This document shows positions 8,270-16,467 of a stretch of DNA of 64,000 bases, piece after piece (position 1 is the stretch's first letter; each line of letters begins with the position of its first letter). The position numbers were made by a program, and so were the translations under genes. Origin of the DNA: Catellatospora coxensis (lineage in GTDB: Bacteria; Actinomycetota; Actinomycetes; Mycobacteriales; Micromonosporaceae); assembly GCF_016862635.1 (NCBI RefSeq), contig NZ_BONI01000047.1, positions 1 through 64,000 of the forward strand, read 5' to 3'. The notes under the pieces were generated by a model. That model searched no databases, had not been told where the DNA came from, and saw nothing but the letters and a program-made list of their open reading frames with translations.

Positions 8270-9046
8270 TCACCGCGCGATCATGCCTGCCGACAGGTCG
8301 ATGTCCGCGCCGGTCAGGCCCGGCATGCGCAGCATGGCGACGGCGGCCGCGCCGACCTCCTCCTCGGTGACCATGCGCTGCAGCGCGGCCCGGGACACGA
8401 ACGCCTGCTCGGCCTCTGCCTCGGTGACGCCGGTGCGCTGCGCCTCCAGCCGGAAGTTGCGGGTCATGCGCGCGCCCGCGACCGGCCCGGGGGAGAGGCT
8501 GTTGACGGCGACGCCGAGCGTGCCGACCTCGTGCGCCAGGGTCACGGTCAGCCCGAGCACCGCCATCTTCGACGCCGTGTACGGCGTGCGCCGCGCCAGC
8601 GGCCGCTTGCCGCTCACCGACGCGACGTTGATGACGTCGCCCCGCCCGGCGGCGGTCATCGCGGGCAGGAAAGCCCGGCACATCAGGTAGACCCCGCGCA
8701 CGTTGACGGCGAAGACCTCGTCCCAGTCGGCGGGCTCGATGTCGACGAGCGCGTCCACCGGCCCGGCGATGCCCGCATTGTTGACCAGGATGGACACGTC
8801 CTCCTCGGACAATTCGGCGCGCAGTGCCGCGACGGAGTCCGCCGCCGACGTGTCGCAGAGCGCGACCCGCACCCCGGCGGGGGCCGAGGCCAGCTCCGCC
8901 GCGACGGCGTCGAGCGTGGACCGGGTGCGCCCGGTCAGCACGACCCGTGCCCCGGCGGCCGACAGCGCGTGCGCGATCGCCCGGCCGAGGCCGTTGCCCG
9001 CCCCGGTCACCAGCGCGGTGCGCCCGGCGACCCGATCGGCGCTCAC
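8270..9046 (-). CDS. Short-chain dehydrogenase/reductase
   Basis: 258 residues, classical SDR. Visible are the cofactor motif TGAGNGLG (14-21), NNAG (89-92), catalytic S143, Y156 and K160 (in NVASVSG and PYTASK), and the SPGPVAGARMT loop. An NAD(H)-type acceptor is likely, because an acidic residue follows the second beta-strand region. The GTG at 9046 overlaps the stop of the HisD-like gene by four bases (GTGA), so the two are translationally coupled. The pairing of a HisD-like zinc dehydrogenase with an SDR suggests successive oxidation of the hydroxyls of a diol or polyol substrate, as in the HpsN/HpsO-HpsP dihydroxypropanesulfonate pathway; the substrate here is not known. Confidence 0.85.
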   Translation of the reverse strand: MSADRVAGRTALVTGAGNGLGRAIAHALSAAGARVVLTGRTRSTLDAVAAELASAPAGVRVALCDTSAADSVAALRAELSEEDVSILVNNAGIAGPVDALVDIEPADWDEVFAVNVRGVYLMCRAFLPAMTAAGRGDVINVASVSGKRPLARRTPYTASKMAVLGLTVTLAHEVGTLGVAVNSLSPGPVAGARMTRNFRLEAQRTGVTEAEAEQAFVSRAALQRMVTEEEVGAAAVAMLRMPGLTGADIDLSAGMIAR

Positions 9047-10353
9047 GCGGCGGCCTGCGCGGGCGACCACGGCAGCGGGTCGCCGGCGTACTTCGCGGCG
9101 CGCACGTCACCGGAGCGGGCGTGGCCCTCGAACAGCTCCACGCGGCTGGCCCGGCCGCACAACCGGCCGAGTTCGACGCTCGCGGCCGGGTCGACGACCT
9201 CCTGATAGGTCACGGTCTTGAGGTAACGACCGACCCACAGGCCACCGGTGTACCGGGCGCCGCCCCGGGTGGGCAGCGTGTGGTTGGTGCCGATGACCTT
9301 GTCGCCGTACGAGACGCAGGTGCCCTCGCCGAGGAACAGCGCGCCGTAGTCGCGCATCCGGTCCAGCGCCTCGCGCGGCCGCCGGGTGAGGACCTGGACG
9401 TGTTCACTGGCGAAGTCGTCGGCCAGCGCGTACGCCTCGGTCAGGTCGTCGACGACGATCACCTGCCCGTGGTCGCGCCAGGCCGGGGCCGCGAAGTCGC
9501 GCGTCGGCATGTCCGTCAGGATGCGTTCCACGTGCCCGATCACCTCCTGGGCGAGCGCCTCGGACGTCGTGATGAGCACGGCGGGCGAGTCGGGGCCGTG
9601 TTCGGCCTGGCTGAGCAGGTCCACCGCGACGACGAACGGGTCGGCCGCGTCGTCGGCGACGATCAGGATCTCGGTCGGCCCGGCCAGCAGGTCGATGCCG
9701 ACCTCGCCGAACAGCTGCCGCTTGGCCTCGGCGACGTACGCGTTGCCGGGGCCGGTCAGGATGTCGACGGCGTCGATCGTGCCGGTGCCCAGGGCCATCG
9801 CGGCCACCGCCTGCACCCCGCCGAGCAGGTAGATCTCGTCCGCGCCGGCCAGGTGCATCGCGGCGACGGTGGCGGCGGGCACCTGCCCGCGGATCGGCGG
9901 CGTGCACGCGGCGACCCGCTCCACCCCGGCGACCTTCGCCGTCACGATGGTCATGTGCGCGGACGCGACCAGCGGATACCGGCCGCCGGGGATGTACGCC
10001 CCGGCCGCGGACACCGGGATGCTGCGCTGGCCGAGCAGCACGCCGGGCGAGGTCTCCACCTCGAAGTCGCGCAGCGACGCGCGCTGGTGCTCGGCGAACG
10101 CGCGCACGTTGCCCTGCACGGTGCGGATGTCGGCGATGACCTGGTCCGGCACCGTGCCGACGATCGCGGCGACCTGGTCGGCGTCGAGCCGGAAACGCTC
10201 GGGCTCCCAGCCGTCGAAGCGGCGGGAGTAGTCGCGCACCGCGTCGTCGCCCCGGCCGCGCACGTCGGCGATGACGGCGGCGACGGTCGCGCCGACCTCG
10301 GGGTCGGCGGTGCGGGCCGGCGCCTTCGCGGCGCGTTTGAGGTGAACCGGCAT
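9043..10353 (-). CDS. HisD-like NAD-dependent, Zn-dependent dehydrogenase (HpsN-like)
   Basis: 436 residues, full length for histidinol dehydrogenase-like enzymes. Conserved pieces include GAYIPGGRYPL, LTGPGNAYVAEAKRQLFG, IDLLAGPTEILI, SQAEHGPDSPAVLIT (zinc Gln/His), FASEHVQ (catalytic Glu-His), SYGDKVIGTNHTLPTRGGAR (zinc Asp) and ELFEGHARSGDVR (zinc His). The wording AEHGPDSPAVLI, the neighbouring SDR gene and the absence of other his genes point away from histidine biosynthesis and towards the HpsN-type sulfopropanediol dehydrogenase branch. That assignment is inference. ATG at 10353 with GGAG about 8 bp upstream; a LacI-like palindrome lies 110 bp upstream. Confidence 0.8.
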   Translation of the reverse strand: MPVHLKRAAKAPARTADPEVGATVAAVIADVRGRGDDAVRDYSRRFDGWEPERFRLDADQVAAIVGTVPDQVIADIRTVQGNVRAFAEHQRASLRDFEVETSPGVLLGQRSIPVSAAGAYIPGGRYPLVASAHMTIVTAKVAGVERVAACTPPIRGQVPAATVAAMHLAGADEIYLLGGVQAVAAMALGTGTIDAVDILTGPGNAYVAEAKRQLFGEVGIDLLAGPTEILIVADDAADPFVVAVDLLSQAEHGPDSPAVLITTSEALAQEVIGHVERILTDMPTRDFAAPAWRDHGQVIVVDDLTEAYALADDFASEHVQVLTRRPREALDRMRDYGALFLGEGTCVSYGDKVIGTNHTLPTRGGARYTGGLWVGRYLKTVTYQEVVDPAASVELGRLCGRASRVELFEGHARSGDVRAAKYAGDPLPWSPAQAAA

Positions 10354-10464
10354 GGTGGCGCTCCTGCACGGACGGTCGGCATGGCAAGGCGAGTCTGTGA
10401 CGGCTCCGCGCCATGGTCAATCAGCCGATGTCCCGCTTGTCCCGCCACGCCGCATGCTGCATTA

Positions 10465-10481
10465 TGGAAACGGCGTTTCCA
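10465..10481. promoter_or_regulatory. LacI-family-like palindrome upstream of the HisD-like operon
   Basis: TGGAAACGGCGTTTCCA has perfect 8-bp arms around one central base. The AAACG-CGTTT core resembles operators of LacI/GalR regulators. It lies between the 3' end of the GH12 gene and the HisD-like start, so it most likely controls the HisD/SDR operon. No LacI gene lies within the window. Confidence 0.6.
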
Positions 10482-10538
10482 AAAGAGCTCGTCCTCCCGA
10501 GTTCGGCTCCCGGGAGGGCGGGGGTCACTGCCGGCCGG

Positions 10539-11732
10539 TCAGCCCAGCCGCCACTGCTGGTTGCCGCCGAGCGGGTTGCCGCAGTCCCAGATCTGCAGGC
10601 GGGTTCCGTTGGCGGTGCCGAACTCGATCGCGTCCAGGCACTTGCCGGAGTTCGGGTTGACGATCGAGCCGTTGCTGTTGACGACCCACTGCTGCGCGCC
10701 GTTGTTGAGGCACGTCCACAGCCGCACGGCCGTGCCGTTGGCGGTGCGCCCACCGGACACGTCCAGGCACTTGCCCGAGTCCAGGCTGACGAAGGTGTTG
10801 CCGACCCGCCGCCAGCGCTGGTTGTTGTTGTTCGGGAAGCAGTCCCACAGGTGCACCGGGGTGCCGTCGTTCTTGCCCCAGCCCGCCACGTCCACGCACC
10901 GGTTCGAGGCCGCGCCGCGGATCACCGACACGTCGCCGCCGCCACCGCCGCCGCCCGCGGCATCGCCGTTGACGTTGAAGTCGAACAGGTTCACGGCCAG
11001 GCCCGCGCCGCCGATCCACGGCTCGAAACCGGCCTGCACGCTGGTCATGTACCAGTTCGGGTCGATCCTGCCGCGGCTGACCGAGTCGTTGATGAAAGCC
11101 TTCAGGCTGAAGTTCGCGAACGCGTTGGCGGGCGTCGTGCGCACGTACGAGATGACGTTCCAGCCGATGTTGCCGAACCAGACGTCCCAGGTGCCGCCCT
11201 CGAGGTTGACGGTGGCGATACGCCCGCCGATGGGCTGTGGGCGGCCGCGGTGGTTGGTCCAGATCATGACCTCGGCGCCGTAGTTCTGCCCCGGCGGGTT
11301 CGGGCTCGCGTCGAACCACAGGTCGAACGCGGTGTCCCACTCACCGGAGTTGGGCGTGCTGATGTTGAACGTGGCACGGGGGTTGTTCAGCGTGTTCACC
11401 CGGGCGGGCAGGCCGCTGCCGGGAGTGCAGGCGCCGTAGTGGCAGCCCGCGTAGATGGACGGGTACGACGCGGGCGGGCCGTTGGTGGCGTTGTTGTGGT
11501 CAGCGCGGGTCACGGTGAACCCGGCGTTGGACACGTCGATGCACTGGGCCGTGCTCGCGCCCCAGCGGTTGTTCTGCACGATGTACTTGCCGCCCTGGAC
11601 TGGGGCGGTGCCGTACTGCTCGCAGATGACCGGGGCGGCGGTGGCCGGCGAGGCTCCGACGGACAGCAGGGCGGCTGCCACGGCGGTGCCGAGCGCGGCG
11701 GTGACGGCGATCGGGCGGAGTCGCCACTTCAT
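10539..11732 (-). CDS. Secreted GH12 endoglucanase with C-terminal CBM13 (ricin-B lectin)
   Basis: 397 residues. The signal peptide spans about 1-33. The GH12 domain (35-255) begins with the family-typical VQNNRWG. It shows GAEVMIWTNHRG (E154, probable nucleophile) and VQAGFEPWIGGAGL (E237, probable acid/base). A Gly-rich linker (260-266) leads to a beta-trefoil CBM13 of three repeats, each with CLD or CVDV and a QxW motif (NNNQRW, GAQQW, GNQQW). The expected role is endo-cleavage of beta-1,4-glucans outside the cell. ATG at 11732. A CebR-like palindrome (11782-11795) and a second palindrome (GTTTCGAAAC, 11842-11851) lie upstream, in line with carbohydrate control. Confidence 0.9.
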   Translation of the reverse strand: MKWRLRPIAVTAALGTAVAAALLSVGASPATAAPVICEQYGTAPVQGGKYIVQNNRWGASTAQCIDVSNAGFTVTRADHNNATNGPPASYPSIYAGCHYGACTPGSGLPARVNTLNNPRATFNISTPNSGEWDTAFDLWFDASPNPPGQNYGAEVMIWTNHRGRPQPIGGRIATVNLEGGTWDVWFGNIGWNVISYVRTTPANAFANFSLKAFINDSVSRGRIDPNWYMTSVQAGFEPWIGGAGLAVNLFDFNVNGDAAGGGGGGGDVSVIRGAASNRCVDVAGWGKNDGTPVHLWDCFPNNNNQRWRRVGNTFVSLDSGKCLDVSGGRTANGTAVRLWTCLNNGAQQWVVNSNGSIVNPNSGKCLDAIEFGTANGTRLQIWDCGNPLGGNQQWRLG

Positions 11733-11781
11733 ACGCGTTCTCCTTGGAGCGGGCGAGGATTCGCCGCGGAGCGGTTCGCCA

Positions 11782-11795
11782 TGGGAGGGCTCCCA
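11782..11795. promoter_or_regulatory. CebR-like operator upstream of the GH12 endoglucanase
   Basis: TGGGAGGGCTCCCA differs at one central base from the CebR consensus TGGGAGCGCTCCCA. It lies 50 bp before the endoglucanase start codon. A second, different palindrome (GTTTCGAAAC at 11842-11851) lies close to the 3' end of the adjacent acetyltransferase gene. Confidence 0.6.
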
Positions 11796-11860
11796 CGGGC
11801 TGAAGGGCAGCGTCCATCCCGGACCGGCCAGATATCAATCAGTTTCGAAACGTCTGCGGT

Positions 11861-12385
11861 TCAGGGCCGGTCGTGGGCCAGCCGCTGGAACAGGATGTGG
11901 TCCTGCCACACGCCGGCGATCTGGATGTACTTCTCGGCCAGGCCGAAGCGCACGAAACCGTTGCGCTCCAGCACCTTCTGCGAGGCGAGGTTGTGCCGCA
12001 GCGTGCCCGCCTGGATGCGGTGCAGGCCCTGCTCCTCGAACGCCACCTCGATCATGCGCGCCGTCGCGGCCGAGGCGACACCCCGGCCGTTGACGTCCTG
12101 GCTCACCCAGTAACCGAGGTGGCTGTTGAGGAACGGGCCGCGCACGATGTCGTTGAGGGTGATCCGCCCGACGACACGGCCGTCGAGCAGGATCACGTGC
12201 GGCACGCACTCGCCGCGCGCGTGCCGGTCGAGCGCGCTCGCGAGCACCTCGCGCTGGCCTTCGGGGCCGAACCAGCCCTCGGGCCGCACCGGCTCGAACG
12301 GCAGGAGGAATTCCAGGTTCGCCTGGTAGAGGGCGCTGACGGTGGGGGCGTCGTCGATGGTCACGAGCCTGGTGGTGACGGTCAT
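11861..12385 (-). CDS. GNAT N-acetyltransferase, RimJ/RimL type
   Basis: 174 residues, full length for the RimJ/RimL/SpeG-like group. Visible are the acetyl-CoA-binding strand and loop (LNSHLGYWVSQDVNGRGVAS), then ARMIEVAFEEQGLHRIQAG, LRHNLASQKVLERNGFVRFG and a C-terminal WQDHILFQRL. It should acetylate an alpha-amino group of a protein or a small molecule. ATG at 12385 with the AAGGA of AUGGAAGGAUG-like context. It is divergent from the HEAT-like gene. The substrate cannot be deduced. Confidence 0.9.
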   Translation of the reverse strand: MTVTTRLVTIDDAPTVSALYQANLEFLLPFEPVRPEGWFGPEGQREVLASALDRHARGECVPHVILLDGRVVGRITLNDIVRGPFLNSHLGYWVSQDVNGRGVASAATARMIEVAFEEQGLHRIQAGTLRHNLASQKVLERNGFVRFGLAEKYIQIAGVWQDHILFQRLAHDRP

Positions 12386-12508
12386 CCTTCCATGATCGCA
12401 AACTGGCGGCCGCCGCCCGGTCCCGGTGGGATGATCGCTGCCGACGTCGAGGCCTTCGGTCGCACAAATTGGCCGATTGATGTCGGGGATAGTGGGCATC
12501 ATCGAAGG

Positions 12509-13666
12509 ATGCTGGAAAAGCTCGACACCGTCGGCTGGGGCGGGCTGACGCACGCCTTCGGCACGGCCGAGGAGATCCCCGCCTTCATCACCGCGCTGCG
12601 CGCCGAGGACCCCGAGGCCCGCGGCGACGCCCGCGACGAACTCTGGAGCAGCCTGCTGCACGAGGGCAGGCGCTACCAGGCCGACGTTCACACGGTGCCG
12701 TTCCTCGCCGACCTGGCCGCCGACCCGTTCACCTTCGACCGGGCCGCGATCGTCGACCTGCTCACCGCGATGGCGATCGGCTCCGACCACCCGTACCTGC
12801 TGACGGGTTTCCCGATCGAGCGACTGCGGCCCTCGCCGGACGCCGTCGACGAGTCCTGGCACCTGCTCTACAGCGAGTGGAGCGGCCACACGGCCGGTGA
12901 CCCGCCGGGAGACCTTGACGAGCTTCGGGTGTACGACGCGGTCCGGGCCGAACTGCCCCGCCTCGTGCGGCTGCTGGGCGACAGCGACGGCGCCGTCATC
13001 GAGGCCGCGGCCTACCTGCTGGCCTGGTTCCCGGAGGCGGCCGGCGACACCGTCGTGCCGCTGCTGGCCGTGGCCGGGCAGCGCGGCTGGCGGCGTGACC
13101 TGCGGGTGAGCGCGCTGCTCGCGGCCGGGCTGGCCGCGCGCGGTCCGGTGCCCGAGTCGGCGGTGATCGCCAGCCTGGCGCACGACGAGGACCCGGAGGT
13201 CCGCTGGGCCGCCGGGGTCGCGTGGACGCTCACCGCAGGCGCGACCGTGCCCGAGGAGGCGCGGGCCGTGCTGCGGGAGCGGGCGGGCAGCGGGATCGGG
13301 CCCGACGAGCCGGTGCTCGCTCCGTGGGGGCTGACCCGGGCCGAGTGGTCGGTGCGGCTGCTGGAACACCTCGGTGACCCGGGAGCGGCCGAGGCGCGGG
13401 CGGCTCTGGTGCGCTCGGAGGCGACCCGGCAGGCGCACGGCCCGTGGGCGCAGCGCCTCGGCGAGGCCTTCTACCTGGCGTTCGGCGACGACGGGCGGAG
13501 CAGCCCGCTGCGGTACGCCGACCTAACGCCCGCCCAGCGCTGGCTCGTCGACCACCTGGTCCGCCACCCGGACGCGCTGGTCGCCGAGCCCGACGAGGTC
13601 ACCGAGCTGCTGCGCTGGTACGGGCTGCCCGACAGCCACCCGGCGCTGAGCGCGTACGCGGCATGA
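12509..13666 (+). CDS. HEAT-repeat-like protein
   Basis: 385 residues, all helical, with repeating pairs of amphipathic helices: VPFLADLAADP, LPRLVRLLGDSDGAVIEAAA, LASLAHDEDPEVRWAAGVA. This is the wording of bacterial HEAT/ARM-like proteins. The preferred ATG at 12509 follows GAAGG. No catalytic motif is seen; such proteins usually act as protein-binding scaffolds. It follows the divergent acetyltransferase promoter and stands alone. Confidence 0.8.
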   Translation: MLEKLDTVGWGGLTHAFGTAEEIPAFITALRAEDPEARGDARDELWSSLLHEGRRYQADVHTVPFLADLAADPFTFDRAAIVDLLTAMAIGSDHPYLLTGFPIERLRPSPDAVDESWHLLYSEWSGHTAGDPPGDLDELRVYDAVRAELPRLVRLLGDSDGAVIEAAAYLLAWFPEAAGDTVVPLLAVAGQRGWRRDLRVSALLAAGLAARGPVPESAVIASLAHDEDPEVRWAAGVAWTLTAGATVPEEARAVLRERAGSGIGPDEPVLAPWGLTRAEWSVRLLEHLGDPGAAEARAALVRSEATRQAHGPWAQRLGEAFYLAFGDDGRSSPLRYADLTPAQRWLVDHLVRHPDALVAEPDEVTELLRWYGLPDSHPALSAYAA

Positions 13667-13751
13667 GGGGGTTCGCCACCGACGCGGCCGGCAGGCCGGT
13701 CCACGACATGCGCACTCTTTCGCTGTCCGGTGCCGAGTTCCGAGGAGCGTG

Positions 13752-14690
13752 ATGCGCCCGTTCTTCCCGCCGTCTCGCCAGTTCGTGGAGAGACTCAGCG
13801 AGCTCTTCGACTTCGTTCACCCCGCCTCCGTCGCGCTCTGGAATCTGCGCTGGCAGGTCGAGGGCTTCGTGGCCGCCGTGCCGGATGCCACCGATGCGCT
13901 GCTGTCGCAGAGATTTTCGGCCGGCAGTGGAATACGAGCCAACAACCTGCGTGAGGTCTGTGTCGCCCGACCGTGGTCGAGCCAGCTCGGAGAGTTCGCG
14001 AAGGTCGTGCTGTTCAATGTCATCGCGCTGTACGAGGGGTGGGCCGAAGACGTCGCCGGCCTTGCGGGCAGCCCTTCTTCGGGCAAGGCGCTGCAGTTCC
14101 CAAGCCGGGGCCGGTACGGAAACACCAGGGACGGCGTTCGAGAGGCGCTGGCCGCGCTCGTGGCGGGAGGGTCGGCCACGATGGCCTCATGCTTCCAGCC
14201 GGTCTACCGATCGTCCGCGAAGTACAGCATCGGGTGCCTGGACGCCCTGGCGGCCTACTACAGGTATCACAAGGAAGTTCGCAATTCGCTCATTCATCGC
14301 GGCGGTGTGGCGAATGCGACCACCGTCGCCGCCTACAGCCAGGCGATCAGCCTGACCGGCGGTGACATCGGGTCGAAGGACGCGGTCAGGCTGGAGCCGG
14401 TGTCGTCGGGACAACGTGTCGAGTTGTCGCTGTTCTCGGTGATCCAACTGGCGGACGTCGTGAATCGGATGGTGCTCACGCTGGACGCCGAGCTCGTGGC
14501 CAGCCCCGTCGCGGAAGACAGGTTCGTGGCGGAGTGGAAGTCCTCCAGCCATACCAACCGGACGCTTCCGTCAGCGGTGGATCGGCGGTTGAAGAAGATC
14601 GAAGCGATGTGCGAGAAGCTCGACCTGGTCAGGCCGGTCAATGCCGGCCTGATCGACGACCTGTTGCGTGCGCGCGGGCTGGGAGTCTGA
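13752..14690 (+). CDS. Protein with an HEPN-type Rx4H motif, unknown function
   Basis: 312 residues. The ATG at 13752 fits the GAGGAG at 13742-13747 better than the GTG at 13749. The protein is mostly helical and carries YYRYHKEVRNSLIHRGG, in which R177 and H182 form the Rx4H motif (R-phi-x3-H) of HEPN ribonuclease domains. HEPN proteins often act in toxin-antitoxin or phage-defence systems. No antitoxin (MNT-type nucleotidyltransferase) lies beside it, and the rest of the protein is unfamiliar. Codon use is slightly less G/C-biased than neighbours, hinting at horizontal origin. The HEPN assignment rests on one motif and secondary-structure impression only. Confidence 0.6.
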   Translation: MRPFFPPSRQFVERLSELFDFVHPASVALWNLRWQVEGFVAAVPDATDALLSQRFSAGSGIRANNLREVCVARPWSSQLGEFAKVVLFNVIALYEGWAEDVAGLAGSPSSGKALQFPSRGRYGNTRDGVREALAALVAGGSATMASCFQPVYRSSAKYSIGCLDALAAYYRYHKEVRNSLIHRGGVANATTVAAYSQAISLTGGDIGSKDAVRLEPVSSGQRVELSLFSVIQLADVVNRMVLTLDAELVASPVAEDRFVAEWKSSSHTNRTLPSAVDRRLKKIEAMCEKLDLVRPVNAGLIDDLLRARGLGV

Positions 14691-14716
14691 CGCGTCACCC
14701 GCGGGCGGGTCTCCCG

Positions 14717-15049
14717 CTAGCGACGGGTGTCCCGTTTGGTGGAGGACGTGGAGCGGGGGCCGGGCAGGGTTCGGCCGGCGTGGTGCTTGCGGACCAGTTT
14801 GGTCAGGTACATCAGGGCCAGGGCGAGCACGCCCATGTCGTCGAGGTAGATCGGGTCGGGGAGCAGGTCCACGGGGAGGATGGTGTAGATCAGGGCGCCC
14901 CAGAAGGCGACCTTGCCGCCCGTGCCCAGCTCGCCGAGCATCCGCTTGGTGGCGAACAGGCGTCGGCCCAGTTTGATCGCGCCGATCAGCGTGATGACGC
15001 CGACGATCGCGACGGCGATACCGATGATGATCCAAGTATTCCGAGACAC
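14717..15049 (-). CDS. DUF1232 (YkvA-like) membrane protein
   Basis: 110 residues. One N-terminal helix (TWIIIGIAVAIVGVITLIGA) is followed by the DUF1232 core GGKVAFWGALIYTILPVDLLPDPIYLDD (core wording LPVDLLPDPIYLDD) and a second helix (MGVLALALMYLTKLV). The PxDLLPD motif is diagnostic for this small membrane family, whose function is not known to me. The GTG at 15049 is in frame; an ATG at 15053 belongs to another frame. Confidence 0.85.
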   Translation of the reverse strand: MSRNTWIIIGIAVAIVGVITLIGAIKLGRRLFATKRMLGELGTGGKVAFWGALIYTILPVDLLPDPIYLDDMGVLALALMYLTKLVRKHHAGRTLPGPRSTSSTKRDTRR

Positions 15050-15140
15050 GCATGTTTTCTACCCCGCCGAGGGGTGGCTAATCCAGACTGTCCGCGGCGA
15101 CCGGGCATGGTGGGTCACCGTGCCCGGTCGCCGGGATCGG

Positions 15141-16181
15141 TCAGTAGACGAACGGCCAGCCCGCGCTGTCCCAGCCCAGCAGGTTGATGCCGAGCCGAGC
15201 CGCACCGCTGTCCGTGTAGTAGTGGTAGAACAGCACGTCCTGGCCGTTGTCGGCGAGCACGGCCGGGTGGCCCGGCCCGTGGACCGAGCCGTGCCCGGCC
15301 AGGATCTGGGTGCCGCCGCCGGAGGTCAGCGCGGTGCCGTTGCGGTCGGTGAACGGCCCGGTCGGCGACGTGGACCGGCCGACCATGGTGCGGTAGGTGC
15401 TGGACGCGCCGCGGCAGCACAGGTCGAACGACGTGAACAGGTAGTAGTAGCCGCCGCGGCGGTACACGAACGGGGCCTCGACCGCGCCGGACGCGGTCTG
15501 CCGCTGGGCGAGCGCGCGCACCGCCGTGTCGGTGGTGGACCGCTTGCCCGTGGCCGGGTCGAGGCGTACGGACTTGATGCCCGTCCAGAACGAGCCGAAG
15601 GCGAGCCACCACTGCCCGGCGGCGTCGACGAACAGGTTCGGGTCGATGGCGTTGTAGTTCACCGCACTGCTGCTCTCGATGACCAGGCCCTGGTGGGTCC
15701 AGCTGCCGGCCGCGCCGGTGGGGCTGGTGGCCAGGAAGATCGCCGAGCGCTGCGAGCCGAACGTGGAGGCCGAGTAGTACAGCAGGAAGCGGCCGTCGCG
15801 GTAGGAGATGTCGGGGGCCCACAGGTTCGCGCCGCCGCCGGTGTACGCGGTCGTCCAGGGTGCGCCGCCGGGCCACACGACACCGGCGTCACGCCAGGCG
15901 ACGCGGTCGGTCGAGGTCTTGAGCGGCAGGTTGTTGCCGGTGGTCGCGAGCAGGTACGTGCCGTTCGGGGCGCGTACCACGGCCGGGTCGTGCGCGCCGG
16001 TGGAGCCGGTGACCCGGCCCGGGGCGGGGTAGGACGGCGGCGGGACGGTCGGCGCGGCGAGGGGCAGCGCCGTGGCGCGGGTGGCGGCCTGGACGGCGGT
16101 GACGGTGGTGGCCGCGGCGGTGGTGGCGAGCACGGCGACGGCTAGGCCGAGGGCGGCGAGCCGGGACGGTCGGTGGGGCAT
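15141..16181 (-). CDS. Secreted GH43 endo-alpha-1,5-L-arabinanase
   Basis: 346 residues. The signal peptide is residues 1-32. The five-bladed propeller domain shows the GH43 triad: AHDPAVV (D65, base), NAIDPNLF (D180, pKa modulator) and GAVEAPFVY (E235, acid). The wording NLWAPDISYRDGRFLLYYS and SSAVNYNAIDPN is that of the arabinanase subfamily. It cuts the backbone of arabinan in pectin outside the cell. ATG at 16181 with GGAG upstream. It has its own promoter (TCGACA-17-TAGCAT, see 16305-16346). Together with the GH-A enzyme it gives an arabinan-degrading capacity. Confidence 0.9.
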   Translation of the reverse strand: MPHRPSRLAALGLAVAVLATTAAATTVTAVQAATRATALPLAAPTVPPPSYPAPGRVTGSTGAHDPAVVRAPNGTYLLATTGNNLPLKTSTDRVAWRDAGVVWPGGAPWTTAYTGGGANLWAPDISYRDGRFLLYYSASTFGSQRSAIFLATSPTGAAGSWTHQGLVIESSSAVNYNAIDPNLFVDAAGQWWLAFGSFWTGIKSVRLDPATGKRSTTDTAVRALAQRQTASGAVEAPFVYRRGGYYYLFTSFDLCCRGASSTYRTMVGRSTSPTGPFTDRNGTALTSGGGTQILAGHGSVHGPGHPAVLADNGQDVLFYHYYTDSGAARLGINLLGWDSAGWPFVY

Positions 16182-16304
16182 GGCTGACTCCGATCGCGAA
16201 ACGGGACGTGACGGTCCGCGTACGCGACGATCGGGGTTTCGGCACGCGGCACTGCCGCCGGCGGGGCCTGCCCTGGCCTGCCGGCGGTGACGGGGACGTG
16301 CGGT

Positions 16305-16346
16305 CGCTCCCGCAAGGATGCTAACCGCCATATCCGTTGATGTCGA
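16305..16346 (-). promoter_or_regulatory. Putative promoter of the arabinanase with a half operator
   Basis: On the minus strand TCGACA (16346-16341) and TAGCAT (16323-16318) are separated by 17 bp, fitting a sigma-70-type promoter. Just downstream is GGGAGCG (16311-16305), one half of the CebR-like palindrome. The remaining leader (16182-16304) holds no other clear signal. Confidence 0.45.
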
Positions 16347-16467
16347 TCGATCCCGGATCACCCGATCGGGCCACGCGTGACCGGTTCGCCGTTTCCCCGC
16401 GCCGCCGACGGGGAATGGGCTGGCTGACCCCCGAAACCCCTCGTTTCCGCTGGAAAGGAAGAAGCCC

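Noticed and set aside
9043-10353. Assignment as biosynthetic hisD
   Set aside because: No other his genes are adjacent, the partner is an SDR, and the motif wording is closer to HpsN-type enzymes; the name hisD was therefore not used.
13663-13752. Short frame MRGFATDAAGRPVHDMR starting at the stop of the HEAT-like gene
   Set aside because: It has only 29 codons, ends at the next gene, and no family is recognisable; it could be a gene remnant but there is too little to call.
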